From NCBI RefSeq assembly GCF_042665195.1, contig NZ_JBHTBW010000025.1:1-64000 (forward strand): 64,000 nt of DNA, given 5' to 3'. The notes beneath the pieces are model-generated. The model saw nothing but the letters and a program-made list of their open reading frames with translations, was not told the DNA's origin and did no database searches. Position numbers and translations under genes: made by a program. Below are positions 52,117 to 61,446 of this stretch, one piece after another. The DNA is from Laceyella putida. GTDB lineage: Bacteria > Bacillota > Bacilli > Thermoactinomycetales > Thermoactinomycetaceae. The stretch's first letter is position 1. Every line of letters begins with the position of its first letter.

Positions 52117-53182
52117 GCGTTTCCCCCCCTTTTTTCTGGCGGAATTTCTCAAGGATTCGACCGGTCACATTGGCGGCCACAAACAAGATGATCGCCGCAA
52201 ACACAACGCGGATCACTTCAAATGGGACACCCGCTTCAAATTGCATGTTTCCGCCTCCATAAGTAAGGACCCCAAACAAAACGGAGGCCAGAACGACGCC
52301 CAATGGTGTGCTGGCGCCCAACAGGGCCACCGCGATCCCGTCAAATCCGATGCCCGTAAAGGCCGGTTGGATCGCCAGGTAACCGCTCGTTCCCAATGCT
52401 TCTCCCGCTCCCGCCAATCCGGCAAACGAGCCGCTGATCATCATCGACATAATGATATTGCGCTTCACGCTCATGCCGGCATATTCCGCCGCGAGCGGGT
52501 TGTGTCCAACCGCACGCAATTCATACCCCAAGCGGGTGCGCCAAACGAGCAAATACATGACAAAAGCGGCCAAGAGAGCAATAATGAGTCCAAAATGCAA
52601 GCGAGCGCCGCCGAACATTTGCGAAATCGCATCCATTCGCAGCGAAGCCGATTCCATGATTTTCGGAGTGGAATCAGAACCTTTGGCCAGCCAATGGAAA
52701 ACCAAAGCGTTGGATAGATACAGGGCGATAAAGTTCATCATGATCGAGATGATGACCTCGTGAACCCCACGGGTCGCCTTCAACAAACCTGGCACCAAGG
52801 CCCAAACCGCTCCAGCCAGTCCACCGGCAACCACGGCAACAACCGCATGCAAAACGGGAGGCAGGTCAAGTTTAAGACCGATGATAATCGCCACTAATTG
52901 CCCCACGATAAATTGCCCTTCAACCCCAATGTTAAAGAGTCCCGTCCGAAACGCCAGCGCCACGGCCAAACCGGTCAAAATCAAAGGCGTAATGGTTCTT
53001 AGCGTTTCACCTAAGTCATAAGGTTGGAACAATGCGCTTACAAACAAGGCATTGTAAGCGGCAAGCGGATCATACCCCGCCACCAACATCATGACCGCGC
53101 CAATCAACATCCCCAGCAAAATCGACACAAGGGAGGTGAGTAACGTTGACTGCGAATTTAAACCAGAGACCAATTTTTTCAT
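52109..53182 (-). CDS. nupP: Nucleoside ABC transporter permease NupP-like
   Basis: Permease of 357 residues. The family motif is RTGLFNIGVEGQFIVGQ, and RAVGHNPLAAEYAGMSVKRN is the loop that meets the ATPase. ATG 53182 follows AAGGGGGTGAAGG and overlaps the ATPase gene by 4 bases. Confidence 0.9.
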   Translation of the reverse strand: MKKLVSGLNSQSTLLTSLVSILLGMLIGAVMMLVAGYDPLAAYNALFVSALFQPYDLGETLRTITPLILTGLAVALAFRTGLFNIGVEGQFIVGQLVAIIIGLKLDLPPVLHAVVAVVAGGLAGAVWALVPGLLKATRGVHEVIISIMMNFIALYLSNALVFHWLAKGSDSTPKIMESASLRMDAISQMFGGARLHFGLIIALLAAFVMYLLVWRTRLGYELRAVGHNPLAAEYAGMSVKRNIIMSMMISGSFAGLAGAGEALGTSGYLAIQPAFTGIGFDGIAVALLGASTPLGVVLASVLFGVLTYGGGNMQFEAGVPFEVIRVVFAAIILFVAANVTGRILEKFRQKKGGETRA

Positions 53183-54705
53183 TCTGCCTTCACCCCCTTA
53201 AGTTTGGTGCTACCAGCCATCAATAAGCCCAATTCCTCTTCGGAGGTGTTTTTCGGATCAACCCAACCCACGATTTTCCCTTCGTAGATGACGGCAACCC
53301 GATCGCTCAGTTTCAACACTTCATCGAGCTCAAGAGATACCAGCAACACGGCTTTTCCCTTATCGCGCTGTTCGATGATGCGCCGATGGATAAACTCAAT
53401 CGCCCCCACATCCAATCCGCGCGTGGGTTGCGCCGCGATCAGGAAATCGGGATCACGATCAACCTCACGAGCAATGATCGCTTTTTGCTGGTTGCCACCG
53501 GACAAAGCCCGAATCGGGACATGTTCATTCGGTGTGCGCACGTCAAATTCACCGATCAAACGTTTCGCATATTTGTCAACTTGATCGGTCTGGATCAAAC
53601 CGTTTTTCGAAAACGGCTCTTTATAATAGGTTTGCAACACCATATTTTCACTGACAGTAAAGTCGAGAACCAACCCGCGTTTATGCCGGTCTTCCGGAAT
53701 GTGGCCCACTCCCGATTCTGTCACCTTGCGAGGGCGCGCATGCGTGAGATCCTTGCCGCTGATGCGAATGGAACCCGCTTTGACCTGCCGCAATCCGGTG
53801 ATCGCTTCAATCAATTCCGTTTGACCGTTTCCATCGACACCGGCCAACCCGACGACCTCACCCGCCTTCACTTGCAGGTCTAATCCGCGGACTGCTTCAA
53901 CCCCGCGGTTGTCATCCACAACCAGATTGTTGATTTCCAATACCGTTTGGGCCGGTTTCGCTTCTTTCTTATCAATGTCGAAAGAAACTTCGCGTCCCAC
54001 CATCAAGGACGCCAATTGATTTTCATCGGTATCCCGCACATCGACTGTGGAAATTACCTTTCCGCGCCGAATCACGGTCACTCGGTCACAGGTGCTCATG
54101 ATTTCCTTTAGCTTATGTGTAATAAAGATAATCGTTTTTCCCTCTTTGACAAGATTCCGCATGATTTCCATTAATTCGTTGATCTCTTGTGGAGTCAAGA
54201 CGGCGGTGGGTTCGTCAAAAATCAAAATATCGGCACCGCGATACAATGTTTTGAGAATTTCCACGCGTTGTTGCATACCTACGGAGATGTCAGATATTTT
54301 GGCAGCCGGATCCACTTTGAGACCATAGCGTTCTGATAGCCGTCTAATCTCTTTTTCCGCTTTTTTCACATCAATGACGCCAAATTTACTCCGTTCATCA
54401 CCCAAAATGATGTTTTCCGTGACAGTAAACGGTTGGACGAGCATAAAGTGTTGGTGAACCATTCCGATTCCTAGATTATTCGCCATCGTGGGGCCTGTGA
54501 TGGTAACCGGTTTTTCCTTGATGCGAATTTCCCCTTCATCTGGCTGATACAAACCAAACAGGATATTCATCAACGTTGACTTTCCAGCTCCATTTTCCCC
54601 TAGCAACGCATGAATTTCACCTTTTTTTACGGTGAGATGAATCTGATCGTTGGCGACGATTCCCGGAAATCGTTTGGTAATTCCTATCATCTCAACGACA
54701 TTCAC
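53179..54705 (-). CDS. nupO: Nucleoside ABC transporter ATPase NupO-like
   Basis: Of 508 residues with two fused ATP-binding cassettes. Cassette 1 has GENGAGKSTLMNILFG, SVGMQQRVEILKTL and ILIFDEPTAVLT. Cassette 2 has the degenerate loop GVDGNGQTELIEAI but intact LSGGNQQKAIIARE. This is the sugar/nucleoside type. GTG 54705 follows AAAGGGGGG. A 316-base gap separates it from the first BMP gene. Confidence 0.92.
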   Translation of the reverse strand: MNVVEMIGITKRFPGIVANDQIHLTVKKGEIHALLGENGAGKSTLMNILFGLYQPDEGEIRIKEKPVTITGPTMANNLGIGMVHQHFMLVQPFTVTENIILGDERSKFGVIDVKKAEKEIRRLSERYGLKVDPAAKISDISVGMQQRVEILKTLYRGADILIFDEPTAVLTPQEINELMEIMRNLVKEGKTIIFITHKLKEIMSTCDRVTVIRRGKVISTVDVRDTDENQLASLMVGREVSFDIDKKEAKPAQTVLEINNLVVDDNRGVEAVRGLDLQVKAGEVVGLAGVDGNGQTELIEAITGLRQVKAGSIRISGKDLTHARPRKVTESGVGHIPEDRHKRGLVLDFTVSENMVLQTYYKEPFSKNGLIQTDQVDKYAKRLIGEFDVRTPNEHVPIRALSGGNQQKAIIAREVDRDPDFLIAAQPTRGLDVGAIEFIHRRIIEQRDKGKAVLLVSLELDEVLKLSDRVAVIYEGKIVGWVDPKNTSEEELGLLMAGSTKLKGVKAE

Positions 54706-55021
54706 AGGTTTCCCCCCTTTATAGATAAAAAGGTAGTTGATATTCCTCTTGTTATCACCGTTATCTCTCCATGTTAGAATGAGACAACGCCTTCATCAGT
54801 ATACATGGTTATCGAAAATCAAAAAAGCCACCTCTATCAAGTCTCCCAATGAAAAATGAAAGCGGATTAACAAGAGGGATTTTTAGTATACCTGAGATAA
54901 TTAGAATAAGGAAGAGATATTTTTAAAACAAATAATAGATAAGGCTTTTTTTAAACATTATTTTCTAATTTAGACATAAAAAAGAGTTGGAGTTATCCCT
55001 CCAACTCTTTCACCATCCTGA
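54706..55021. other. AT-rich intergenic region between the first BMP gene and nupO
   Basis: No gene is visible. It contains the terminator of the first BMP gene (54981-55010) and AT-rich leader sequence toward nupO. A TATACT hexamer near 54795 has no good -35 partner. Confidence 0.5.
54981..55010 (-). terminator. Terminator after the first BMP lipoprotein gene
   Basis: AAAGAGTTGGAG and CTCCAACTCTTT form a perfect 12-bp stem around TTATCC with a T-run on the minus strand. It would make the binding protein more abundant than the transporter. Confidence 0.88.
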
Positions 55022-56047
55022 TTAGTTCACTTTAAAGTTTTGCGCTTCTTCAGGAGTGGTTGGCACTTTGATTTCGCCTTTGATGATTTTTTGCTTGAAC
55101 TCTTCCACTTTTTTGGCCACATCTTCGCTGATGTGTTTGCTCTTCACGAAGTCCACGCCGCCTTCTTTCAGACCGAACTCTTTTTGTTGGCCGCCTTTCA
55201 GTTTGCCTTCTTTCAGTTCTTTGATCACGTCAAAGACAGCCACGTCCACTTTTTTAACCATAGAGGTCAGGGTGTGTTCCGGAGCCAGATTGGATTGGTC
55301 CATATCTACTCCGATCGCCCAGAATTTGCCTTGCGGACGCACTTTCACTTCATCGAACAAGCCTTTGCCCACACCACCGGAAGCGTGGTAAATAATGTCC
55401 GCGCCGCCATTGAACATGGACTGGGCCAAGGAACGGCCTTTAGTGGCGTCAGTGAAGCTTTCGGCATAAGCCACTTGCACCTGCGCATTGGGGTTTACCG
55501 CTTTCACACCAGCGATGAAGCCGGCTTCAAACTTCTTGATGAGCGGAGAGGTCATCCCGCCGATAAAACCGATTTTGTTGGTTTTGGTTGTCAAACCAGC
55601 AACCGCCCCAACAAGGAAGGAACCTTCTTCTTCTTTAAAGGTTACGGCCGTTACGTTCTTAGGAATGTTTCCGCCCAGGTTGTCATCCACAATCCCGAAA
55701 TTCACGTTTGGGAATTGGTTAGCCACTTCTGGAATCGCCTTATTGAACTTAAAGCCGACTCCCCAAGTGATCTTACGGCCTTCACGGGCGAATTTGGTTA
55801 AGTTTGGCACATAATCTTCGTCACGCTTGGATTCAAGCGCCTTGATGTCCGCACCCAGTTCCGCCTTGCTGCGCTCGATACCGGACCAAGCGCTTTGGTT
55901 AAATGATTCATCATTCAAGCCGCCTGTATCCGTTACCATTCCCACACTGAATCCTTTGCCTCCTGCTTGACCTGCTTGTCCGGAACAACCGACCACAGAG
56001 ACAGCCAGGACTCCAGCCAACACGGCAGCCCATGCTTTTCTTGCCAT
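55022..56047 (-). CDS. nupN: BMP family nucleoside-binding lipoprotein NupN-like
   Basis: Of 341 residues. The signal peptide has the lipobox VVGC at Cys 21. GMVTDTGGLNDESFNQSAW and KFWAIGVDMDQSNLAPEHT identify the BMP family. It delivers nucleosides to NupOPQ. ATG 56047 follows AAGGGGGAAAACG; the longer frame upstream lacks a signal. First gene of the unit, with its own terminator. Confidence 0.92.
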   Translation of the reverse strand: MARKAWAAVLAGVLAVSVVGCSGQAGQAGGKGFSVGMVTDTGGLNDESFNQSAWSGIERSKAELGADIKALESKRDEDYVPNLTKFAREGRKITWGVGFKFNKAIPEVANQFPNVNFGIVDDNLGGNIPKNVTAVTFKEEEGSFLVGAVAGLTTKTNKIGFIGGMTSPLIKKFEAGFIAGVKAVNPNAQVQVAYAESFTDATKGRSLAQSMFNGGADIIYHASGGVGKGLFDEVKVRPQGKFWAIGVDMDQSNLAPEHTLTSMVKKVDVAVFDVIKELKEGKLKGGQQKEFGLKEGGVDFVKSKHISEDVAKKVEEFKQKIIKGEIKVPTTPEEAQNFKVN

Positions 56048-56158
56048 TATCGTTTTCCCCCTTGCAGTAACAAATCGCTTTTTGGTGCTAAGCTTCACCA
56101 AACACCTAATCCCCCCTCCAAACAATACAACAGAAAAATTATGTATCAATTCAGAGGT

Positions 56159-56188
56159 ATTATATATTCTAAAAAAACATTATTTGAA
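56159..56188 (-). promoter_or_regulatory. Putative promoter of the nup locus
   Basis: TTCAAA (56188-56183) and TATAAT (56164-56159) lie 18 bases apart on the minus strand, 112 bases before nupN. The -35 is weak. Confidence 0.4.
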
Positions 56189-56233
56189 TGTTGAATGAAG
56201 CTTAGCCCATACATTGTTATACCATGGGTTCAA

Positions 56234-58582
56234 TTATTTGGCTACTGTTTTGTTTTCTTCATATTGTTCTTTGGTCAATAAAACTTCGCGCGGTTTGCTT
56301 CCTTCATAGGGGCCGATCAAGCCGTCGCTCTCCATCATGTCAATCAGGCGCGCGGCGCGGGTATATCCCACACGCAAGCGACGCTGCAATAACGACGCCG
56401 AAGCGGACTGTGACTCCAACACAATCTGCACCGCTTGCGGATAAAGCTCATCCGTCATGTCTTGCATTTGGTTTTCCGCCGCCTGCGGAATCATCTCCTC
56501 TTGGTAATGCGGTTCTTGTTGATCTTTAACGAAGGATACCACGGCTTCCACTTCTTCATCCGTGACGAAAGCCCCTTGAATCCGTACCGGTTTGGCCGCC
56601 CCGGTTGGCAAATACAGCATGTCGCCCCGCCCCAATAACTTCTCTGCGCCGCCCATATCCAGAATCGTGCGCGAATCCGCTTGTGAGGAAACGGCAAAGG
56701 CAATGCGGGAGGGAATATTGGCTTTGATGACCCCCGTAATGACATCAACGGATGGGCGCTGGGTGGCGATGATCAAGTGAATTCCCGCCGCGCGCGCCAT
56801 TTGCGCCAGACGGCATATCGCATCTTCCACGTCGGAAGGGGCCACCATCATCAAGTCCGCCAATTCATCCACAATCACCACGATATAGGGCAGGGGCGAG
56901 GCTCCCTCTTCTTTTCGCTCCCCTATGATCTGGTTGTATCTCTCAATGTCGCGCGCCCCTTTTTTGGCAAACAGCTCATACCTCTTTTCCATTTCGGTCA
57001 CCACTTTCTTAAGGGCGACCGCCGCTTTGCGCGGATCCGTCACCACAGGGACCAACAGATGGGGAATGCCGTTATACACGTTCAACTCCACCATTTTGGG
57101 ATCAATCATCATTAATTTCACTTCATCCGGCCGGGCTTTGTACAGAAGGCTGACGACGATGCCATTGATGCAGACGCTTTTCCCTGAGCCGGTTGCCCCC
57201 GCGATCAGCAAGTGGGGCATTTTGGCCAAGCTGTCGACCTTGGGCTCGCCATAAATGTCCCTCCCCAAGGCGATGCTCAGTTTGGAAGCGTTGTTCTGGT
57301 AAGATGGGCTTTCAATCACATCGCGCAACCCGACTTTGGCGATTTCGGGATTGGGGATCTCAATTCCCACCGCCGACTTGCCGGGGATGGGGGCCTCAAT
57401 CCGAATATCTTGTGCCGCCAGGGCCAAAGCCATATCATCAGCCAGATTGACAATCCGGCTTACTTTCACCCCCGCTTCCGGTTGAATCTCATACCGTGTC
57501 ACCGCCGGTCCCCTGTGGATCCCGATCACCTTGGCCTTCACGCCAAAGCTCTCTAGTTTCTCCACCAGAATTTTGGCATTTTCATGAAAATCATCTTGAT
57601 TCAGCTGGTTGTTGCGCTTCAGCTTGTTCAGAAGCCCATAGGGGGGCATGCGGTATTCCGCCGGTGTTTTCGTCTGAAAGTGCACAACCAATTCCTCTTC
57701 TTTGACCGGTTCAGCCGGACGGGGCTTTGCGACGGCCGGCGCCGGTTGCCCTGGCACGGTTTGAGCCCCCTCTTCCGTCCGCAACCGAAGCCGCAGCTGT
57801 TCAGGCTTGGCTTCTTGCTCCGGTTCTTCCCGATAAGCCTGATCAGCAAAATCATAGATGATCGGTTCGACGATCGGTTCCTTGCTGATCCCCTGTCCAG
57901 TCCTCTCTTTCTCCCGCACTTTGGCGCCCGTTTTTCCGCGCTTGCCCTTCTTCTGCGCAGAAGCGGCCGCATATGCACGCAACCATTCGATAAGGCTTCG
58001 CTTGGCGTCCTTCTTCATTTTCCTCAAAAATCCCTTAACCCGTTGGAACGCCTTCACATAGGAGAAGTCGGCTATCAACAAAATGCCGCTCAACACAAAC
58101 GCGCCCAACACAATCAAGGTGCCGGTATCGGCAAACAAAAAGCGCAAGACGGCGTAAGTGATCGCCCCCACCATGCCGCTCCCTATATCCAACGGGACCG
58201 TCGAAGTTCGTTCCTCCAGCAGAAGATACCAAGTGGCATCGACAATCCCCTGTTTGGTCTCAAGCGTATGGAAAGTGAGATAATGATTAAAAGTGAGCAT
58301 CGCCAAAAACACCATCATCACACCCGTCAACCGCGGTGACCAATGCTGCGGCCATTTCCGGTTAATCATCACATAGACCGCCAGCCATATCCCCATGATG
58401 GGTATCGCAAAGTCCCATGTTCCCACGATAAACCGGGCCAAGTAAGTCAAATTGCGCCCAATCGCGCCATAACTCGCCATGGCGATAAAAGATAAGGCCA
58501 ACAGGGTTATCCCATAAATTTCAAATAAAATCTCCCGTTTCAGCTGTGCGGGTTGCATCGCTTTTTTCTTTTTCCTTGCCAT
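56234..58582 (-). CDS. spoIIIE: DNA translocase FtsK/SpoIIIE
   Basis: Of 782 residues. Four to five N-terminal membrane segments (to about 165) anchor it at the septum; a charged linker runs to about 300. The motor has Walker A GATGSGKSVCINGIV, Walker B-like YIVVIVDELADLMM and the FtsK motif MARAAGIHLIIATQRPSVDV. The C-terminal gamma winged helix (SASASLLQRRLRVGYTRAARL) reads chromosome polarity. In B. subtilis the gene at this place is spoIIIE, which pumps the chromosome into the forespore. ATG 58582 follows GAAAGGTGATC. Confidence 0.93.
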   Translation of the reverse strand: MARKKKKAMQPAQLKREILFEIYGITLLALSFIAMASYGAIGRNLTYLARFIVGTWDFAIPIMGIWLAVYVMINRKWPQHWSPRLTGVMMVFLAMLTFNHYLTFHTLETKQGIVDATWYLLLEERTSTVPLDIGSGMVGAITYAVLRFLFADTGTLIVLGAFVLSGILLIADFSYVKAFQRVKGFLRKMKKDAKRSLIEWLRAYAAASAQKKGKRGKTGAKVREKERTGQGISKEPIVEPIIYDFADQAYREEPEQEAKPEQLRLRLRTEEGAQTVPGQPAPAVAKPRPAEPVKEEELVVHFQTKTPAEYRMPPYGLLNKLKRNNQLNQDDFHENAKILVEKLESFGVKAKVIGIHRGPAVTRYEIQPEAGVKVSRIVNLADDMALALAAQDIRIEAPIPGKSAVGIEIPNPEIAKVGLRDVIESPSYQNNASKLSIALGRDIYGEPKVDSLAKMPHLLIAGATGSGKSVCINGIVVSLLYKARPDEVKLMMIDPKMVELNVYNGIPHLLVPVVTDPRKAAVALKKVVTEMEKRYELFAKKGARDIERYNQIIGERKEEGASPLPYIVVIVDELADLMMVAPSDVEDAICRLAQMARAAGIHLIIATQRPSVDVITGVIKANIPSRIAFAVSSQADSRTILDMGGAEKLLGRGDMLYLPTGAAKPVRIQGAFVTDEEVEAVVSFVKDQQEPHYQEEMIPQAAENQMQDMTDELYPQAVQIVLESQSASASLLQRRLRVGYTRAARLIDMMESDGLIGPYEGSKPREVLLTKEQYEENKTVAK

Positions 58583-58893
58583 TTTGATCACCTTTCGCTT
58601 AGCCATCACTTATCATTATAACATGGAAAAGCTCTCCAGCAGAGGTTCTCTGCTTGACATGCCCACTCGGTTGAACTATCATTAATGATCTTTTGGGATT
58701 TTCCCATTTAACGAAATTTCCCTTTTTTGCGTCTTATCCCTGCCCCGTCCAGACAAGCCCAATCACTCCCTTATTTGTTCGCTTCGCCCTTCCTCCCTGC
58801 CCAGCATTGAAAAAAATTGGAAAACCACCTCTCTTTAGGCGGCTGAACTTCCCTTCATTTTAAGAAAAATGATAACGGCTCCTAACACAAGTC

Positions 58894-58938
58894 GAAAGCC
58901 GATTTCCCCATCTTTCAGCGTTTGGGAAATCGGCTTTC
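58894..58938. repeat. Dispersed repeat copy A, forming a 15-bp hairpin
   Basis: GAAAGCCGATTTCCC and GGGAAATCGGCTTTC are perfect inverted arms. About 40 bases of it recur nearly identically and in the same direction at 60771-60810. The two copies flank the remnant and MFS region. Confidence 0.6.
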
Positions 58939-58996
58939 TGCATAAAAGCTCTCATATCAAGAGTTTTTTACGTAACCCGTTGTCCGGGTTGAGTAC

Positions 58997-59140
58997 CTAT
59001 TTCGGGCACTCATTCAAGCCATTCCAATTCAAACTGGCCGACTTAGAGTAGTTGGTCACTTTTTGCTCAAAGAAGTCGGTCTTGGTGGCATTCATGTTGA
59101 AGTTCACATCAACCATGCCTATTAATTCCAAACAAGCAGT
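58997..59140 (-). pseudogene. Fragment resembling the C-terminus of a class I ribonucleotide reductase small subunit
   Basis: The minus-strand frame reads ELIGMVDVNFNMNATKTDFF then EQKVTNYSKSASLNW and stops at TAG. DFFEQKVTNYSKSASLNW resembles the C-terminal tail of NrdB/NrdF-type subunits, which carries the conserved FFE..V..Y pattern. A stop lies upstream in frame and no start or body of the protein is present. The identification is tentative. Confidence 0.35.
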
Positions 59141-59354
59141 TCAACAAAACCGAACTCCTCAATGGTTCGCTTTAACTTTTTGTATTCCGGGTCACCGGAC
59201 CGAGATCCTTGCGTGGATTATATTTTGCGGATTTATCTGCTCAACAGAAATCTTTTTTATATCCAACTTATCACCTAAACAAAATAGCAATGAAAAAAAC
59301 CTAGCTCGAAAAAAATCTCGTCAAAATAGTTTAACCGGTATTTGCTTAGATACT

Positions 59355-60574
59355 CTATTCTTGGAAAAATGACCTCTTTGATGGAATGAAGGTTAGAACA
59401 CATAATGCAAGTGTAATAAAAAACATGACGAATGAGCCCATCAATACCACACTTCTAACAGAAAAGATATCTCCTGTAAAGCCGACAAAAAAGGTCGCGG
59501 CCACTTGAACAATCGCTAAAAAAAGCCCAAAAACACTTCCAATTCTCCCCATCATATCTACCGGAACATGTTGTTGATAAAAAGTTAGATATCCAGTATT
59601 CGCAAATGCCATGAAAAAGGATAAAACAAAAAAACCAACTGCTGCTACAGCAAAGGTCGTAGAAAAAGAATATACTAAATAACCAATCGCGATCATTAAG
59701 CTTCCTAAACCAATTAACTGATGCAAAGGAACCCGCCTGACAACAACCGAGTTTAACATTGATCCCGTAATAAAGCCTATACCCGCTATACTAACAAGAA
59801 CACCATAACTGCTTTCTGACAAGCCTAAAACTTGTCTAGTAAACACAACTTCTTGCGAGTCTAAAGCACCCGCCATAATCATCGTTCCTTGAAACAGGGC
59901 ATATACCGCCATTAAATATTTTGCTTTTTTGATAAATTGAAAGACCACCAACCAGTCAGAAATTAAAAGTTTAATAGAAAAGGTTTCTTTAGTTGTCTCT
60001 GTTCTTTCGCTATCTGTATTAGGTAACAGGAAAATAAAACATGCGGAAAGGAGAAATGAAATACCATTTAAAATAATAGCGATAGCTGGACTTCCTGCAA
60101 ACACGAGGAAACCTGCAATCGCTGGCCCAATTACAAAAGCACCTGAAGACATGACATTTTGCATCGAGTTAAAGTGCTTGCGCTTTTCTGTCGGTATTAG
60201 TTTCGTCATATACGTCACAGAAGTTGGATCAAAAAACGCACTTGCCATTTGAATGATAAAAACAATGGCATAGATATGCCAGATCGATTGAAAAAATGGA
60301 ATGCTAAAGACAATAAAAGCTCTCGTCACATCTAATAAAATCATGATCGTGCGATTATTAAAACGATCAATAATGCTACCGGCCCAAAAAGAAGTGAATA
60401 ATGAAGCAACTGGCTTTATCATATACAAGCCAGCAACCGCAATAGAAGAATTTGTTATGTTTAGCACCATTAAATTAAGCGCAATTAAATAAATCCAATC
60501 TCCTAAATGCGAGATGCCAATTCCCGATAATAATAAAATTTTTTCTTTTCGCGAAAATCGATCTGCCCCAACAC
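59355..60574 (-). CDS. MFS transporter, 5' end frameshifted
   Basis: Transporter with about 12 membrane segments and AT-rich codon use unlike the core genes, suggesting transfer. The longest frame (59355-60470) lacks the first segment. That segment is encoded just upstream in the same frame (LLLSGIGISHLGDWIYLIAL), and the start (GTG 60574 or TTG 60571, with AGAGG upstream) lies in another frame reading LGQIDFREKKK. The frames meet at a run of six A (60544-60539); one more A would join them. Motif A-like GSIIDRFNNRTIMI is present. The substrate is unknown. Confidence 0.75.
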
Positions 60575-60870
60575 AATTACCTCTTTTCTATTGATATTTC
60601 ACATCAATATAGCACAATTCACTATATTCTAAAACGTATTTCAGAATATTATTTAAGGGCTAACTGTGTTACTTCTTTAAAGTCGGCAGAATAGCTCTTT
60701 CTAAAAAAGTGAGTCAAAGACCACTCATATGTACGGGGGAATTCTCCTTGTCCAACTCCGCCTCCAAGTTGAAAGCCGATTTCCCCATCCTTTAGCGTTT
60801 GGGAAGATCGTAGAGCTTTTTAAGTCAGAATTGTTCAGTCAATGGCCGCAAAAAATCGGTTGTCTTTCCA
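60575..60870. other. AT-rich gap with repeat copy B
   Basis: No gene is visible. It holds the second repeat copy at 60771-60810, in which the hairpin arm is lost. Confidence 0.5.
60771..60810. repeat. Dispersed repeat copy B
   Basis: Starts GAAAGCCGATTTCCCCATC, continues with AGCGTTTGGGAA, and differs from copy A at only a few of 40 positions, in the same orientation. Confidence 0.6.
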
Positions 60871-61110
60871 TTATAAACATATCGGCTTGTACGCTAACGC
60901 TCTCTCTACGATTTCTTCCGGAGTGGGGGCATATTCACCCATGTTGTCCTTAAACTGACCATCCGGGTAAAAAATCAGGTTTGAAGCTTTAGGCATAGAA
61001 ACATGAACATAAAAAAGTTCCATGTAATAGTGAGTTTCAGTTCGATATGTTTCAAAATCCATGGCCCTTCTGACAAACTCTACGAGTTCTTCTTTCGTGA
61101 TATCCTCCAC
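60871..61110 (-). CDS. Colicin-E/pyocin-type bacteriocin immunity family protein
   Basis: Of 79 residues. DITKEELVEFVRRAM, then the family hallmark NLIFYPDG and finally TPEEIVERALAYK match the small four-helix immunity proteins that block nuclease bacteriocins and related toxin domains. No toxin gene is intact nearby. GTG 61110 has no clear ribosome binding site, and the frame continues upstream (ARYPNKVEDI) to a stop, so the N-terminus may be decayed. Confidence 0.6.
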   Translation of the reverse strand: MEDITKEELVEFVRRAMDFETYRTETHYYMELFYVHVSMPKASNLIFYPDGQFKDNMGEYAPTPEEIVERALAYKPICL

Positions 61111-61311
61111 CTTATTGGGATAGCGAGCTCAACAAACTCTTCTAAATCCATGGCACATAAAGTTATCAACGTACCTGTCGGGATCTGGAGAGTTTATTTA
61201 TTTGAAGTTGGTTGTACTGTATATCGCGATTTTGAAACTCAGGCTTAAATTACTGATGATGAGTAAATAAATACTATTTAAAAACCATACCCTGCTCCGA
61301 CACAACTGGGG

Positions 61312-61340
61312 TTTATTATTGACGTTCAGTCAATAATAAA
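61312..61340. promoter_or_regulatory. Perfect inverted repeat, probable TetR-family operator
   Basis: TTTATTATTGAC and GTCAATAATAAA flank GTTCA, a perfect 12-bp inverted repeat about 105 bases upstream of the TetR gene. The core TTGACnnnnnGTCAA is typical of TetR-type operators. Confidence 0.6.
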
Positions 61341-61384
61341 ATGGTGTTATCAAGCTACTCAATCATTGGATGGAGGGATTGCAA

Positions 61385-61426
61385 ATGGATTTGTATTATG
61401 AGGTCAGTGGTAACGGAAAACCTATG
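61385..61426 (+). pseudogene. Truncated start of an alpha/beta hydrolase gene
   Basis: ATGGAT with TGGAGGG upstream reads MDLYYEVSGNGKPM, the usual N-terminal strand of alpha/beta hydrolases, then runs out of similarity into the ribosome binding site of the TetR gene. A deletion probably removed the rest. Confidence 0.4.
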
Positions 61427-61446
61427 TTTTTTGGAGGAATAAAATC

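Larger units (their letters stand above)
58583..59354. other. Intergenic region with repeat copy and gene remnant
   Basis: No intact gene is supported. It contains a TATAAT hexamer on the minus strand (58620-58615) near spoIIIE, a plus-strand TTGACA-17-TATCAT pair (about 58654-58682) followed by a palindrome ATCATTAATGAT, an imperfect repeat that here forms a 15-bp hairpin (58894-58938), and a remnant on the minus strand (58997-59140). Confidence 0.5.
61111..61446. other. Decayed region with TetR-type operator and a truncated hydrolase start
   Basis: No intact gene. It has short decayed frames on the minus strand, a perfect inverted repeat (61312-61340) and the first codons of an alpha/beta hydrolase gene (61385-61426). 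Confidence 0.5.

Noticed and set aside
59052..59372. 106-codon plus-strand frame
   Set aside because: It overlaps the opposite-strand remnant and the end of the MFS gene, with no signal or similarity.
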